NCBI GenBank assembly: GCA_937991535.1
Contig: CALKHN010000051.1
Location: 127,494 to 191,493 of the forward strand
DNA from: an uncultured Sphingobacteriales bacterium
GTDB taxonomy: Bacteria > Bacteroidota > Bacteroidia > Chitinophagales > Chitinophagaceae
Reading direction: 5' to 3'
Length of the DNA: 64,000 nucleotides
The notes below the pieces were generated by a model. The model was not told where the DNA came from. It made no database searches and saw nothing but the letters and a program-made list of their open reading frames with translations. The translations under genes were made by a program, and so were the position numbers. Positions 55,059 to 63,990 of this stretch are shown here, one piece after another. How positions within the stretch are numbered: the stretch's first letter is position 1; every line of letters starts with the position of its first letter.

Positions 55059-55457
55059 ATGAAAAAGTTTCTCATTCTTATATTAACCTTTGCCTACATT
55101 GCCTCTACTTCCGGGGCTACGGTGTACCTGCATTATTGCATGGGCAAAATGGTAGAATGGAATGTGCTGGGGAACGATAAAAACAGGTGTCCTAATTGCG
55201 GCATGGACAAAAGCGAAAAGGACTCCGGGACGTGCTGCAAGGATGAACATAAACAATTAAAGGTTACCAATGACCATAGCATTGCAGCAACTGCTTTCCA
55301 GGGAATGCAGTTGCTTGCTTTTGCCGTGCCGGTTTCTTACACTGAAATACCTGATGTTCACTTTTCTTCCATAATGGAAGAAAACCCTACCGGCAATGCA
55401 CCCCCCCGAAGTGGCAGCACCCCCATCTACAAGCGCAATTGCCTCTTTCGTATTTAA
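55059..55457 (+). CDS. HYC_CC_PP family metal-resistance protein
   Basis: 132 residues. A signal peptide (ending TSGATVY) is followed by conserved cysteines and histidines: YLHYCMGKMVEW, CPNCGMDKSEK and TCCKDEHKQLK. This matches the Bacteroidota HYC_CC_PP proteins found next to heavy-metal efflux genes. The Cys/His clusters suggest binding of a soft metal such as Cu(I) or Ag(I) in the periplasm. The protein ends before the cusA genes after 152 bases. Confidence 0.8.
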   Translation: MKKFLILILTFAYIASTSGATVYLHYCMGKMVEWNVLGNDKNRCPNCGMDKSEKDSGTCCKDEHKQLKVTNDHSIAATAFQGMQLLAFAVPVSYTEIPDVHFSSIMEENPTGNAPPRSGSTPIYKRNCLFRI

Positions 55458-55554
55458 ATTTTGCCTTTCTTTTTGAGCCGGACAGTACACTGTTGGGCTA
55501 AAGGCGTTTCTGCTGCCTTCGTTTCTCATAATTATTTCAATCAACCACCATTTT

Positions 55555-55605
55555 ATGAAATCGCTCAAATTTATGCTACTGGCAGCATTACAATTAAACC
55601 ACTAA
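55555..55605 (+). pseudogene. 16-codon stub resembling a signal peptide
   Basis: The open frame MKSLKFMLLAALQLNH begins with a typical signal peptide core and stops after 16 codons, 4 bases before the cusA ATG. It may be a leader peptide coupled to cusA, or the remaining start of a deleted gene for a periplasmic protein. Only the hydrophobic pattern supports it. Confidence 0.35.
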
Positions 55606-55609
55606 GATT

Positions 55610-56908
55610 ATGGTACATCGTATTATAGAATGGTCGTTGCGCAACCGCTTCATTGTTCTGGTGCTGGTGGCAGGCTTGTTTGTGTGGGGTGCTTTTTCTG
55701 TAAAAAACAACCCGGTTGATGCCATTCCTGACCTTTCTGAAAACCAGGTCATTGTTTTTACCGAATGGATGGGACGCGGACCGCAACTGATAGAAGATCA
55801 GGTAACCTATCCGCTGGTTACGAACCTGCAGGGGCTTCCCCGCATCAAGTATGTACGGGGCTCTTCCATGTTCGGCATGAGCTTTATCTACATCATTTTT
55901 GATGATGATGTGGATGTTTATTGGGCAAGGGAACGGGTGCTGGAGCGGTTAAGTACCATTTCCCGCAACTTACCGGCAGGCGTTAGCCCGCAGTTAGGTC
56001 CTGATGGCACGGGCGTAGGGCATATTCTCTGGTACACCCTCAATGCGCCGGGAATGGATTTGGGCGAACAAAGAGCCTTACAGGACTGGTATATCAAGTT
56101 TGGCTTGCAAAATGTAAAAGGCGTCAGTGAAATCGCTTCCTTTGGCGGGTTTCAAAAGCAATATCAAATCACGCTTGATCCCAACAAACTTTTATATTAC
56201 AAACTATCCGTAAACAATGTTATCAGTGCTGTTCGTTCCAACAATAATGAAACCGGTGGCAGCAAGTTCGAGTTGAGCGATATTGGCTACGTCATCAAAA
56301 CCTCCGGCTACTTAAACTCCATCGAGGAAATTCAAAATATTCCGCTGAAAACCGATAATGGTATTGCCATTCGGGTAACTGATGTAGCCAGTGTGCAAAC
56401 CGCGGGCGAAACAAGGCTGGGCATCTTTGATCAGAACGGAGAAGGAGAAAAAGTAGGCGGCATTGTGGTAATGCGGTATGGCGAAAATGCTGATGAAGTG
56501 ATCAACAATGTAAAAGCCAAAATGGAGGAAGTGTCGAAGGGATTTCCCGAAGGTGTGAAGTTCGAAATTGTTTACGACCGTGGCGAACTGATCAGGCAAT
56601 CCATTTCTTCCATCAAGACCACACTCATTGAAGAAATGATTGTGGTATCATTTATTGTAATCATTTTCCTTTTTCACTGGCGCAGCGCTTTTAGCATTGT
56701 TATTCAAATTCCGATCACCATTGCCATCAGCTTTATCCTGCTGAACGCCTTTGGCATTTCCTCCAACATTATGTCGTTAACCGGCATTGCACTGGCTATT
56801 GGGGTGATCGTGGACAATGGCATTATTATGAGTGAAAATGCCTACAAGCAACTGGCAGACCGCTATGCCCACTGGCAGCAGGAACAAAAAAATAAAACCG
56901 AATTATGA
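55610..56908 (+). CDS. cusA: CusA-type heavy-metal RND pump, N-terminal part
   Basis: 432 residues. Corresponds to the first part of CusA/CzcA: MVHRIIEWSLRNRFIVLVLV, the first porter domain (NPVDAIPDLSENQVIVFTEW, GVGHILWYTL), then helices 2-4 with GVIVDNGIIMSENAYK. It stops at TGA 56906-56908 in a Gln/Lys-rich cytoplasmic loop; the ATG of the second part overlaps this stop as ATGA. In related bacteria this pump is one protein of about 1040 residues. A -1 frameshift at the preceding AAAAAAA run would hit TAA at once, so coupled reinitiation is the likely way both halves are made. Confidence 0.88.
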   Translation: MVHRIIEWSLRNRFIVLVLVAGLFVWGAFSVKNNPVDAIPDLSENQVIVFTEWMGRGPQLIEDQVTYPLVTNLQGLPRIKYVRGSSMFGMSFIYIIFDDDVDVYWARERVLERLSTISRNLPAGVSPQLGPDGTGVGHILWYTLNAPGMDLGEQRALQDWYIKFGLQNVKGVSEIASFGGFQKQYQITLDPNKLLYYKLSVNNVISAVRSNNNETGGSKFELSDIGYVIKTSGYLNSIEEIQNIPLKTDNGIAIRVTDVASVQTAGETRLGIFDQNGEGEKVGGIVVMRYGENADEVINNVKAKMEEVSKGFPEGVKFEIVYDRGELIRQSISSIKTTLIEEMIVVSFIVIIFLFHWRSAFSIVIQIPITIAISFILLNAFGISSNIMSLTGIALAIGVIVDNGIIMSENAYKQLADRYAHWQQEQKNKTEL

Positions 56909-58839
56909 TCTGGCGTAAAAAAAATAAAAAGACAAAGGAAAGCTGGATTACGGAAGAAGAACGGCTTTCCGTTATTGAAAAATCCAGCAAGCAGGTATCA
57001 AGGGGCGTTTTCTTTGCTACAGTTATCATCATTACCTCTTTTCTTCCGGTGTTTTTGCTTACCGGGCAGGAAGGAAAATATTTTCATCCGGTAGCTTATA
57101 CCAAAACGTTCATTATGATCGTAGATGCCTTGTTGGTAATAACACTGGCGCCCGTGTTGATTTCCTTTTTTATGAAAGGAAAATTCAGGCCGGACAATAC
57201 CAACCCGGTGAACCGTTTTTTGGAGAGGATTTATACCCCTATCATTCACTGGGTAATGAAATGGCGTAAGACTACACTTGCTATTAATATACTGGCATTA
57301 CTCGTTTCCATTCCGCTGTTAAGAAGTTTGGGAACCGAGTTCATGCCGCCACTGGATGAGCAAAGCGTTTTGTTTATGCCGGTTACATTGCCTGATGTTT
57401 CCAATGGAGAAGCAAAGAGAATATTGCAGGTACAGGACAAGATCATCAAATCCGTTCCTGAGGTAGACAAGGTTTTGGGAAAAGCAGGCAGAGCCAGCAC
57501 TGCAACAGATAACTCACCCATCAGCATGATTGAAACCATTATCACGCTGAAGCCACATAAAGAATGGCGGGATGGAATTACCAAAGCCGACATCATTAAA
57601 GAACTCGATGCCAAGCTTCAAATTCCGGGTGTGGTAAACGGGTGGACGCAACCCATCATCAACCGCATTAACATGCTTTCCACCGGTATCCGAACCGATG
57701 TGGGTATTAAAGTGTTTGGACAGAACCTTGACAGCATTGCTTCGATTTCCGAACGGGTAAAAACCGCGCTGGAAGGCACTGCCGGCGTAGCCGATTTATA
57801 TGTTGAACCGATTACAGGCGGGAAGTATCTTTCTATTGATGCGCGCCGTGCCGATTTGGGTCGTTATGGTTTGAGTGTAGATGACGTAAACCAAACGGTG
57901 GAAACGGCTTTGGGCGGTGCTCCTGTTGGACAAACCGTAGAGGGGCGCCAGCGATTTACGATTAATGTTCGCTTAGCACAGGATTACAGAAACAGCGTGG
58001 AACAGATCAAAAGAATACCGCTCCAGTCAGCAGGTTTTGGAGAAGTGCCTTTGAGCGCGGTTGCCGATATAAAATTTGAAGACGGACCACCAATGATCAA
58101 TTCCGAAAATGCCCTGTTGCGTGGCGCAGTGTTATTCAATGTGAGAGGCCGTGATTTAGGTAGCACTGTAGAAGAAGCAATGGAAAAATTGAACCAGCGA
58201 AAAGGCATTCTGCCAGCCGGTTACTTTCTCGAATGGAGCGGACAGTACGAAAACCTGATCAGAGGTCAGCAAACACTCATGTGGATTGCACCCATAGTGC
58301 TGCTCATTATTTTCTTCTCCCTGTATTTTGCTTTTCACTCTATTCGGGAAGCATTTTTAAGTCTTATAACCGTTCCATTTGCCTTAATAGGTGGTGCTTA
58401 CCTTATATATTTCTGGGGGGTTAATCTTTCCGTAGCGGTAGCCGTTGGTTTTATTGCACTGTTTGGAATTGCGGTTGAAACGGGTATTGTCATGGTGATT
58501 TACCTGAACGATGCTATGCACCAGCTTATTAAGCTAAAAGGCAACTCAAGGGAGAGCATTACAAAAGCAGATCTGCAGGAGTACGTGATCCATGGTGCGG
58601 CAAAAAGATTGCGGCCTAAAATCATGACGGTTTGCGTTTCTCTTTTTGGGTTGGTGCCGGTACTGTGGTCAACCGGTGTGGGAACGGACGTCATGAAGCC
58701 GGTAGTGTTACCCATGATTGGCGGTGTGTTTACTTCCGCTGTACATATCCTGCTGGTAACGCCGCTCATCTTTTTAATGGCAAAAGAATATGAATTACGC
58801 AAACACGGAAAACTGGAGGTGTACGATGTTCAACATTAA
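56905..58839 (+). CDS. cusA: CusA-type heavy-metal RND pump, C-terminal part
   Basis: 644 residues. The charged start (MIWRKKNKKTKESWITEEER) leads directly into the CusA continuation VSRGVFFATVIIITSFLPVF, helices 5-6, the second porter domain (GTEFMPPLDEQSVLFMPVT, SPISMIETIITLKP) and the last six helices with GIAVETGIVMVIYLND. INRINMLSTGIRTDVGIKVF is typical of the Cu/Ag branch. The two halves together match one full pump, with only a somewhat long loop at the join. It probably assembles with the N-part to a working trimer subunit. Confidence 0.88.
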   Translation: MIWRKKNKKTKESWITEEERLSVIEKSSKQVSRGVFFATVIIITSFLPVFLLTGQEGKYFHPVAYTKTFIMIVDALLVITLAPVLISFFMKGKFRPDNTNPVNRFLERIYTPIIHWVMKWRKTTLAINILALLVSIPLLRSLGTEFMPPLDEQSVLFMPVTLPDVSNGEAKRILQVQDKIIKSVPEVDKVLGKAGRASTATDNSPISMIETIITLKPHKEWRDGITKADIIKELDAKLQIPGVVNGWTQPIINRINMLSTGIRTDVGIKVFGQNLDSIASISERVKTALEGTAGVADLYVEPITGGKYLSIDARRADLGRYGLSVDDVNQTVETALGGAPVGQTVEGRQRFTINVRLAQDYRNSVEQIKRIPLQSAGFGEVPLSAVADIKFEDGPPMINSENALLRGAVLFNVRGRDLGSTVEEAMEKLNQRKGILPAGYFLEWSGQYENLIRGQQTLMWIAPIVLLIIFFSLYFAFHSIREAFLSLITVPFALIGGAYLIYFWGVNLSVAVAVGFIALFGIAVETGIVMVIYLNDAMHQLIKLKGNSRESITKADLQEYVIHGAAKRLRPKIMTVCVSLFGLVPVLWSTGVGTDVMKPVVLPMIGGVFTSAVHILLVTPLIFLMAKEYELRKHGKLEVYDVQH

Positions 58840-60076
58840 AAACTATTTCTGCTTAGCCTTACTACTTCCATTCAGCGCAATGGCACAGCAAAAAGAAGTA
58901 CTAAGCCTGCCTGAAATCATACAAAAGATAGACAGCAGCAATATTGTACTGAAAACCTATGGTTTGCGGGCAGAAGGTTACAGGTACAGCGCCGATGCTG
59001 CCACCGCCTGGATGCCGCCAATGGTGGGTTTGGGTACGTTTATGATGCCTTATCCATTTCAGAAAACGATGGATGGTAGCGACAAAGGTTCAGTGATGTT
59101 GCGGCTGGAACAGGAAATTCCCAATGCGAAAAAATTGCAGGCAAAGAAGAACTACATTCAATCGCAGGGCAATATTGAAAAGGCCAACCGTGCCGTTACG
59201 CTGAATGATTTAAAAGCGCAGGCAAAAATGCAGTATTTCAACTGGCTGACAGCAGCGCGGAAAATCAATGTAATTGAAGCCAATGAACGGATATTGGAAA
59301 CGATGAAAAAGATTGAAGAAGTGCGGTATCCTTACAATCAATCACAATTAGGTACTGTGTACCGGGCAGAAGCCGAGATACAAAAAAACCGCAACATGCT
59401 GCTGGTACCGCAGGGCGACATTGCCCAGGCAAAAGCTTATCTCAATTCACTGATGAACCGCCCGGGCAATATTGATTTTGGGATTGATACCACCTTTGAA
59501 CCTCGTTTTATTGCAGCGGACGGTTATGACACGGCAAGCCTTGCCACGCAGCGGAAAGACGTGCTGCGCATGAACGAAAGCATTCGCTCTATGCAGCTCA
59601 ATATCGAAGCCATGAAGCTGGAAAGAAAGCCCATTTTCAGCATTCAGTATGATCACATGTCACCTCTGTCATCCATGATGCCGCAGGCATTTAGTGTGAT
59701 GGGTATGATGTCCATTCCTATTGCTCCCTGGTCTAAAAAAATGTATCAGTCAGAAATCAAATCCATGCAGTCAAACATCAGTGCCATGGAAAGCGAAAGG
59801 ACTGCCATGCTGCAGGAAACACAGGGCATGTTGTACGGAATGCAGGCACAAATTCAAACCATGCAGCAACGCATCAAATCAATGGAACAAAAAGTGATAC
59901 CGGCGTTGCAAAAAACATTAGATGCCAGCTTTCTTAGTTATCAGGAAAACAAGCTGACGCTTACAGTTGTGCTTGATAACTGGGAAGCCCTGAACATGAT
60001 GCAGCTTGACGTGCTGGACGAAAGACAAAAATTATTTCAAACGATCGTTGATTATGAAAAAGAATTATTCAGGTAA
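58826..60076 (+). CDS. cusC: Outer-membrane efflux protein, TolC/CusC type
   Basis: 416 residues from the ATG at 58826, which follows a GGAGG-type ribosome site and overlaps the cusA end by 14 bases; the frame starts 12 codons earlier. A signal peptide ends FSAMAQQ. The rest is long alpha-helix with heptad patterns (LNDLKAQAKMQYFNWLTAAR, YRAEAEIQKNRNMLL) and two beta-hairpin regions, as in TolC proteins. It is shorter than E. coli CusC. It forms the outer-membrane channel of the CusCBA system. Confidence 0.88.
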   Translation: MFNIKNYFCLALLLPFSAMAQQKEVLSLPEIIQKIDSSNIVLKTYGLRAEGYRYSADAATAWMPPMVGLGTFMMPYPFQKTMDGSDKGSVMLRLEQEIPNAKKLQAKKNYIQSQGNIEKANRAVTLNDLKAQAKMQYFNWLTAARKINVIEANERILETMKKIEEVRYPYNQSQLGTVYRAEAEIQKNRNMLLVPQGDIAQAKAYLNSLMNRPGNIDFGIDTTFEPRFIAADGYDTASLATQRKDVLRMNESIRSMQLNIEAMKLERKPIFSIQYDHMSPLSSMMPQAFSVMGMMSIPIAPWSKKMYQSEIKSMQSNISAMESERTAMLQETQGMLYGMQAQIQTMQQRIKSMEQKVIPALQKTLDASFLSYQENKLTLTVVLDNWEALNMMQLDVLDERQKLFQTIVDYEKELFR

Positions 60077-61385
60077 ATGGCTCCTGCCGCTGTTGGTTGT
60101 GTTGCTGCTGTTTTCCTGCAAGGAAAAAACGGAAACGGCTGCTACGGAAACCACCCATCAGCACAGTGAGCAGGGAAAATATACCTGCCCCATGCATCCG
60201 CAAATCGTTCAGGACAAGCCGGGCAAATGCCCCATTTGTGGCATGGACTTGGTACCTATGAGCAGTTCCCACGAACTGCACGTTGACAGTAGCTTGTTGC
60301 CTTTATTGAAACCTGTTAACGAGCAGGTGGTTTCTTCCATGCCTGCCATCAAAGCGGAAACGGGTTCACGGATTTTTTCCTTGCCAGTGCAGGGCATTGT
60401 TAACTACGACCCCAGAAGACAGGAGAGCATTTCCAGTCGTGTTGCCGGAAGGATTGAAAGAATGTATATCAAATACAACTATCAGCCGGTAAGCAAAGGC
60501 CAACTTATTATGGAAATTTATTCTCCCGACTTAGCCGCAGCTCAAAGGGAATTAATTTATATCAGCACGAACGACAACAATTCTCCTTTACTGCAAAAAG
60601 CCAAGCAGCGGTTAAGCCTTTTAGGGATGCAGCCGGCACAAATCAGCCAGGTTATCAAAACAGGAAAACCATTATACCGTGTGCCGGTTTACAGCAACGT
60701 TAGCGGGTATATTGTAGAAAAGAACGTAGCGGCTAACACTACCGGCACTGGCGTAATCATGTCTTCTTCCCCCGCTTCCGGTGGGATGGGCGAAATGGTT
60801 GGTGGTGCTTCCGCTGCCAATACAACCCTACGGCAGCAGGCAATCAGTCCCACGACGGTTCTAACCAGGGAAGGGCAATATGTGGGTGCAGGAGAAACGG
60901 TTTTTACCATCTACAAGGATAACAGCATGGTAGCAGAATTTTCTTTTGCTTCTTCGCTGGCGGCCGAAATCAAAAGGGGGCAAAAACTGGTATTTCATAC
61001 CGTTGCCAATCCCTCCGGTGTAAAAACGGGAACAATTGGTTTGATTGAGCCAACACAAAGGAATGGTGAAAGCTTTACGGTTGCCCGCGTGTATTTATCT
61101 AATACAAATTTGAAGCCGGGGCAATTGTTAACTGCCGATATTCCGGTTGTAAAAAATGACGCGTACTGGCTGCCGCAAAAAGCTGTGTTGCAATTGGGAA
61201 CAAAAACGGTTGTGTTTAAAAAGGAGAAAGGTGTTTTCGTTCCCAAACAAGTGCAAACCGGTATCAGGGTAAATGGCATGATAGAAATACTTGATCTTAT
61301 CGGCGACTGGCAAGTGGCTAAAAATGCCAACTTCCTGGTGGATGGCGAAAGCTTTATCCGGCTGACTTCAAATCATTCAAAATGA
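60054..61385 (+). CDS. cusB: Periplasmic adaptor with heavy-metal-binding domain, copy 1
   Basis: 443 residues from the ATG at 60054; overlaps cusC by 23 bases. A lipoprotein signal ends LLLFSC. An HMBD-type metal-binding domain follows (TCPMHPQIVQDKPGKCPICG, with two Cys, His and Met), then a membrane-fusion adaptor body with a biotinyl-lipoyl-like and hairpin region (SSRVAGRIERMYIKYNYQPV, YSPDLAAAQRELIYIS) and beta-barrel domains. A flexible Ser/Gly/Ala-rich insert lies near residues 235-265. It delivers Cu(I)/Ag(I) to the pump. Confidence 0.88.
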   Translation: MKKNYSGKWLLPLLVVLLLFSCKEKTETAATETTHQHSEQGKYTCPMHPQIVQDKPGKCPICGMDLVPMSSSHELHVDSSLLPLLKPVNEQVVSSMPAIKAETGSRIFSLPVQGIVNYDPRRQESISSRVAGRIERMYIKYNYQPVSKGQLIMEIYSPDLAAAQRELIYISTNDNNSPLLQKAKQRLSLLGMQPAQISQVIKTGKPLYRVPVYSNVSGYIVEKNVAANTTGTGVIMSSSPASGGMGEMVGGASAANTTLRQQAISPTTVLTREGQYVGAGETVFTIYKDNSMVAEFSFASSLAAEIKRGQKLVFHTVANPSGVKTGTIGLIEPTQRNGESFTVARVYLSNTNLKPGQLLTADIPVVKNDAYWLPQKAVLQLGTKTVVFKKEKGVFVPKQVQTGIRVNGMIEILDLIGDWQVAKNANFLVDGESFIRLTSNHSK

Positions 61386-62599
61386 AAAAGACACTAAAAG
61401 CACTCACTGTTCTTCTGCTTGCCGGTACAGCTCTCCTGGGCTTTTCCTCCTGCAACGATGGGGAAACGGAACGGCATACGGAAACAGCCCATAAACAAAC
61501 CTACACCTGTCCCATGCACCCGCAAATTGTTAGCGATAAGCCGGGTACCTGCCCCATTTGCGGAATGGACCTGGCGCCGTTTGATAAAAGCAATGTTTCC
61601 GATTTTCTCACATTAAGCGAGCCCCAGCAAGCGCTGGCTAACGTAACAACAGACACCGTTAAAACAGGTTTGTTTTCTTCTTTCAAACAATTAAATGGAA
61701 GGCTGGCAGTGGATCCTTCGCAAACCGAATTTGTATCGAGCCGTGTAGCCGGAAGAATTGAAGCCCTGTACATAAAACAAACCGGTGTGCCGGTGCGGAA
61801 GGGACAGCCCCTGTACAAGATTTATTCAGAACAACTGGCAGCTTTGCAACAGGAATATTTAGTAACCATTGCACAGGCAAGTCAGTTCCCGAACGATAAA
61901 AAGTTTGAGCAATTAGCAGAAGCAGCCAAACAAAAATTGCTGTTATACAACCAAGCCGAGGCACAGGTACTGCAAATGAAAAGCAGAAAGCAAACCAGCC
62001 CCTATGTTACCTATGCTGCACCGAAAGATGGCGTGGTGTCAGAACTTTTTGTTACCGAAGGACAATACGTAGCCGAAGGGTCTTCTATCATGAGCTTAGA
62101 AGCCTATCACACCATTTGGGTAGAAGCAGATTTATACCCTGCCGAGGCAAGCCTTGTAAAAAAAGGAAATGTAGTAAAGGTAACTGTTGTAGGTTTTGAA
62201 AATGAGCCGCAAAAAATGCACATTGAGTTCATTGCTCCGGCACTGCAGGCAGGCAGTCAATTGCTTACTATCAGGGGTAGTGTACCCAATTTTAAAAACC
62301 AATTCAAAGCCGGAATGCAGGCGGTGGTGGAGCTACCTGTTGCCAACACGTCCAAAGCCATTACCCTACCGGTGGATGCCGTTATTCACGATAGCAAGGG
62401 TGCTCATATTTGGGTAAAAACGGGTGTTGGGAAATTTGCACCCAAAATGGTAGAAACAGGCGTAGAAAACTTTAACCGCATCGAAATAACCAAAGGTGTG
62501 AACGAAGGTGATGTGGTAGTGGTTTCCGGCGCATATCTTTTGTACAGCGAATTTGTTTTGAAAAAAGGCAAAAATCCAATGGCAGGACACAATCATTAA
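61382..62599 (+). CDS. cusB: Periplasmic adaptor with heavy-metal-binding domain, copy 2
   Basis: 405 residues; the ATG overlaps the stop of the first adaptor by ATGA. Again a lipoprotein signal (FSSC), the HMBD motif TCPMHPQIVSDKPGTCPICG and the adaptor body (SSRVAGRIEALYIKQTGVPV, KIYSEQLAALQQEYLVTIAQ). It is a paralogue of copy 1 with clear divergence outside the metal motif. Two HMBD adaptors in one operon may form a mixed hexamer with the split pump, or serve different metals. The C-terminal region lacks the insert of copy 1. Confidence 0.88.
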   Translation: MKKTLKALTVLLLAGTALLGFSSCNDGETERHTETAHKQTYTCPMHPQIVSDKPGTCPICGMDLAPFDKSNVSDFLTLSEPQQALANVTTDTVKTGLFSSFKQLNGRLAVDPSQTEFVSSRVAGRIEALYIKQTGVPVRKGQPLYKIYSEQLAALQQEYLVTIAQASQFPNDKKFEQLAEAAKQKLLLYNQAEAQVLQMKSRKQTSPYVTYAAPKDGVVSELFVTEGQYVAEGSSIMSLEAYHTIWVEADLYPAEASLVKKGNVVKVTVVGFENEPQKMHIEFIAPALQAGSQLLTIRGSVPNFKNQFKAGMQAVVELPVANTSKAITLPVDAVIHDSKGAHIWVKTGVGKFAPKMVETGVENFNRIEITKGVNEGDVVVVSGAYLLYSEFVLKKGKNPMAGHNH

Positions 62600-62630
62600 T
62601 TCATTCATTCATAATTTAAAATAAAAAGCA

Positions 62631-63188
62631 ATGCAATATTTATTGAAAACAGTGATCCCCTTCGCAGCAGCCTTTATTCTTTCATCCTGCGCAGGCAACG
62701 GCAGTTTCGAAAGTAAACCTGAAACCACAGCCATCCACGACCATGCCACAACAGAGCAGGCACAAAACCCAGGCACTGCGAAACCGGTTCTAAAAAATGA
62801 CAAGCTTAATGCTGTTTACCAGCATTACATCCACTTAACTGCGGCGCTTACGAATGGCGATGCAGCAGAAGCCAAAGTGGCCGCCAACGCCATTGAAGCT
62901 GGTGCAAAAAATATGGATGACGGGAGCTCTATTGGGTTATCGGCTGCAAAAATTACCACTGCAACTGACATCGAAGCCGAACGATCCGCATATGCAAAAA
63001 TGAGTAAAGACATAGCTGCTTTGATCAAAAAAGAAGGCTTATTAAGCGGTGAGTTATATGTGGCACACTGCCCAATGGCGTTTAACGACGAAGGCGCTTC
63101 CTGGATCAGCGGTAGTAAGGAAATCCGTAATCCTTACTTTGGAGATAAAATGCCTGGCTGCGGTGAAGTGCGGGAAACAATAAAATAA
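62631..63188 (+). CDS. DUF3347 lipoprotein, CusB-C-terminal-like
   Basis: 185 residues, lipoprotein signal ending LSSC. The helical DUF3347 domain spans about residues 50-150 (LNAVYQHYIHLTAALTNGDA, KMSKDIAALIKKEGLLSGEL). The Cys/His/Met-bearing end VAHCPMAFNDEGASWISGSK and MPGCGEVRE are characteristic of the family and can bind copper. The domain often occurs fused to CusB; here it is a separate protein after two adaptors that lack it. Probably a periplasmic metal carrier of the same operon. Confidence 0.85.
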   Translation: MQYLLKTVIPFAAAFILSSCAGNGSFESKPETTAIHDHATTEQAQNPGTAKPVLKNDKLNAVYQHYIHLTAALTNGDAAEAKVAANAIEAGAKNMDDGSSIGLSAAKITTATDIEAERSAYAKMSKDIAALIKKEGLLSGELYVAHCPMAFNDEGASWISGSKEIRNPYFGDKMPGCGEVRETIK

Positions 63189-63203
63189 AATAACTTTACC
63201 GGC

Positions 63204-63950
63204 ATGCAGGAAGTTTTTTTTAAAGACCTGGGCGCTGTCGGGTACAAAGATGCATGGAATTTCCAGGAACAATTGCTTCAAAAAAATGTGCGGGCAAAAA
63301 CATTGGCTAAAGCCGGTTTGCCTTATTCATCCAACGGTGCCGGACAGCAAACCGATAGTGGCAGCCCAGCCGCCACACACCATTATTTGCTGTTGTGCGA
63401 GCATCCTCCTGTATATACTTTAGGAAAGAGTGGGCACGCCGAAAATGTACTGTTAAGCGAAGCAGCCCTTCATCAAAAAGGCATTGAATATTATGAAACC
63501 AACAGGGGAGGAGATATTACCTTTCACGGCCCCGGGCAAATTGTAGGCTATCCCATTCTTGATCTCGAAAAATATTATACCGATATCGGCAAGTATTTAC
63601 GTAACCTGGAAGAAGTGGTTATTCTTACTTTGCAACAATATGGTATAAAAGGTGAACGATCTCCTGGAGAAACAGGTGTATGGATAGAGCCTTCGGTAAA
63701 AGGGCGGGAAAGGAAGATATGTGCCATGGGTGTGCGCTGCAGCCGTTGGGTAACTATGCATGGCTTTGCGCTGAATGTAAACACCAGCCTGGATTATTTT
63801 AATTATATCATTCCCTGCGGTATCGCCAATAAGCAGGTAACTTCAATAGAAAAAGAATTGAGCTTCAACCCCGGAACGGAGGATGTAAAAGCGACTCTGA
63901 AAAATTGTTTTGAACAGGTATTCGATTGTACACTGGTTGGTGAAAGCTAG
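63204..63950 (+). CDS. lipB: Octanoyl-[acyl-carrier-protein]-protein transferase
   Basis: 248 residues. It transfers octanoyl from acyl carrier protein to lipoyl domains, the first step of lipoate synthesis. Signatures: LLLCEHPPVYTLGKSGH, TNRGGDITFHGPGQIVGYPI with the substrate His, RERKICAMGVRCSRWVTMHG and the catalytic Cys in IPCGIANKQVTSIEKEL. A short low-complexity insert (SSNGAGQQTDSGSPAATHH) lies near residues 47-65. It starts 15 bases after the DUF3347 gene but has an unrelated function. Confidence 0.96.
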   Translation: MQEVFFKDLGAVGYKDAWNFQEQLLQKNVRAKTLAKAGLPYSSNGAGQQTDSGSPAATHHYLLLCEHPPVYTLGKSGHAENVLLSEAALHQKGIEYYETNRGGDITFHGPGQIVGYPILDLEKYYTDIGKYLRNLEEVVILTLQQYGIKGERSPGETGVWIEPSVKGRERKICAMGVRCSRWVTMHGFALNVNTSLDYFNYIIPCGIANKQVTSIEKELSFNPGTEDVKATLKNCFEQVFDCTLVGES

Positions 63951-63969
63951 TGCTATGTCAAACGTGAAA

Positions 63970-63990
63970 CCTGCCAGCCGGCAGGCTGGT
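63970..63990. repeat. Palindromic repeat CCTGCCAGCCGGCAGG
   Basis: Hairpin CCTGCC-agcc-GGCAGG near the window end, with GGCTGG continuing the symmetry. It is after the lipB stop but has no T-run, so a REP-like repeat is more likely than a terminator. The context is cut off by the edge. Confidence 0.4.

Noticed and set aside
56880..56908. Programmed -1 frameshift producing full-length CusA
   Set aside because: A_AAA_AAT fits a slippery site, but the -1 frame meets TAA immediately afterwards, so it would not reach the second half.
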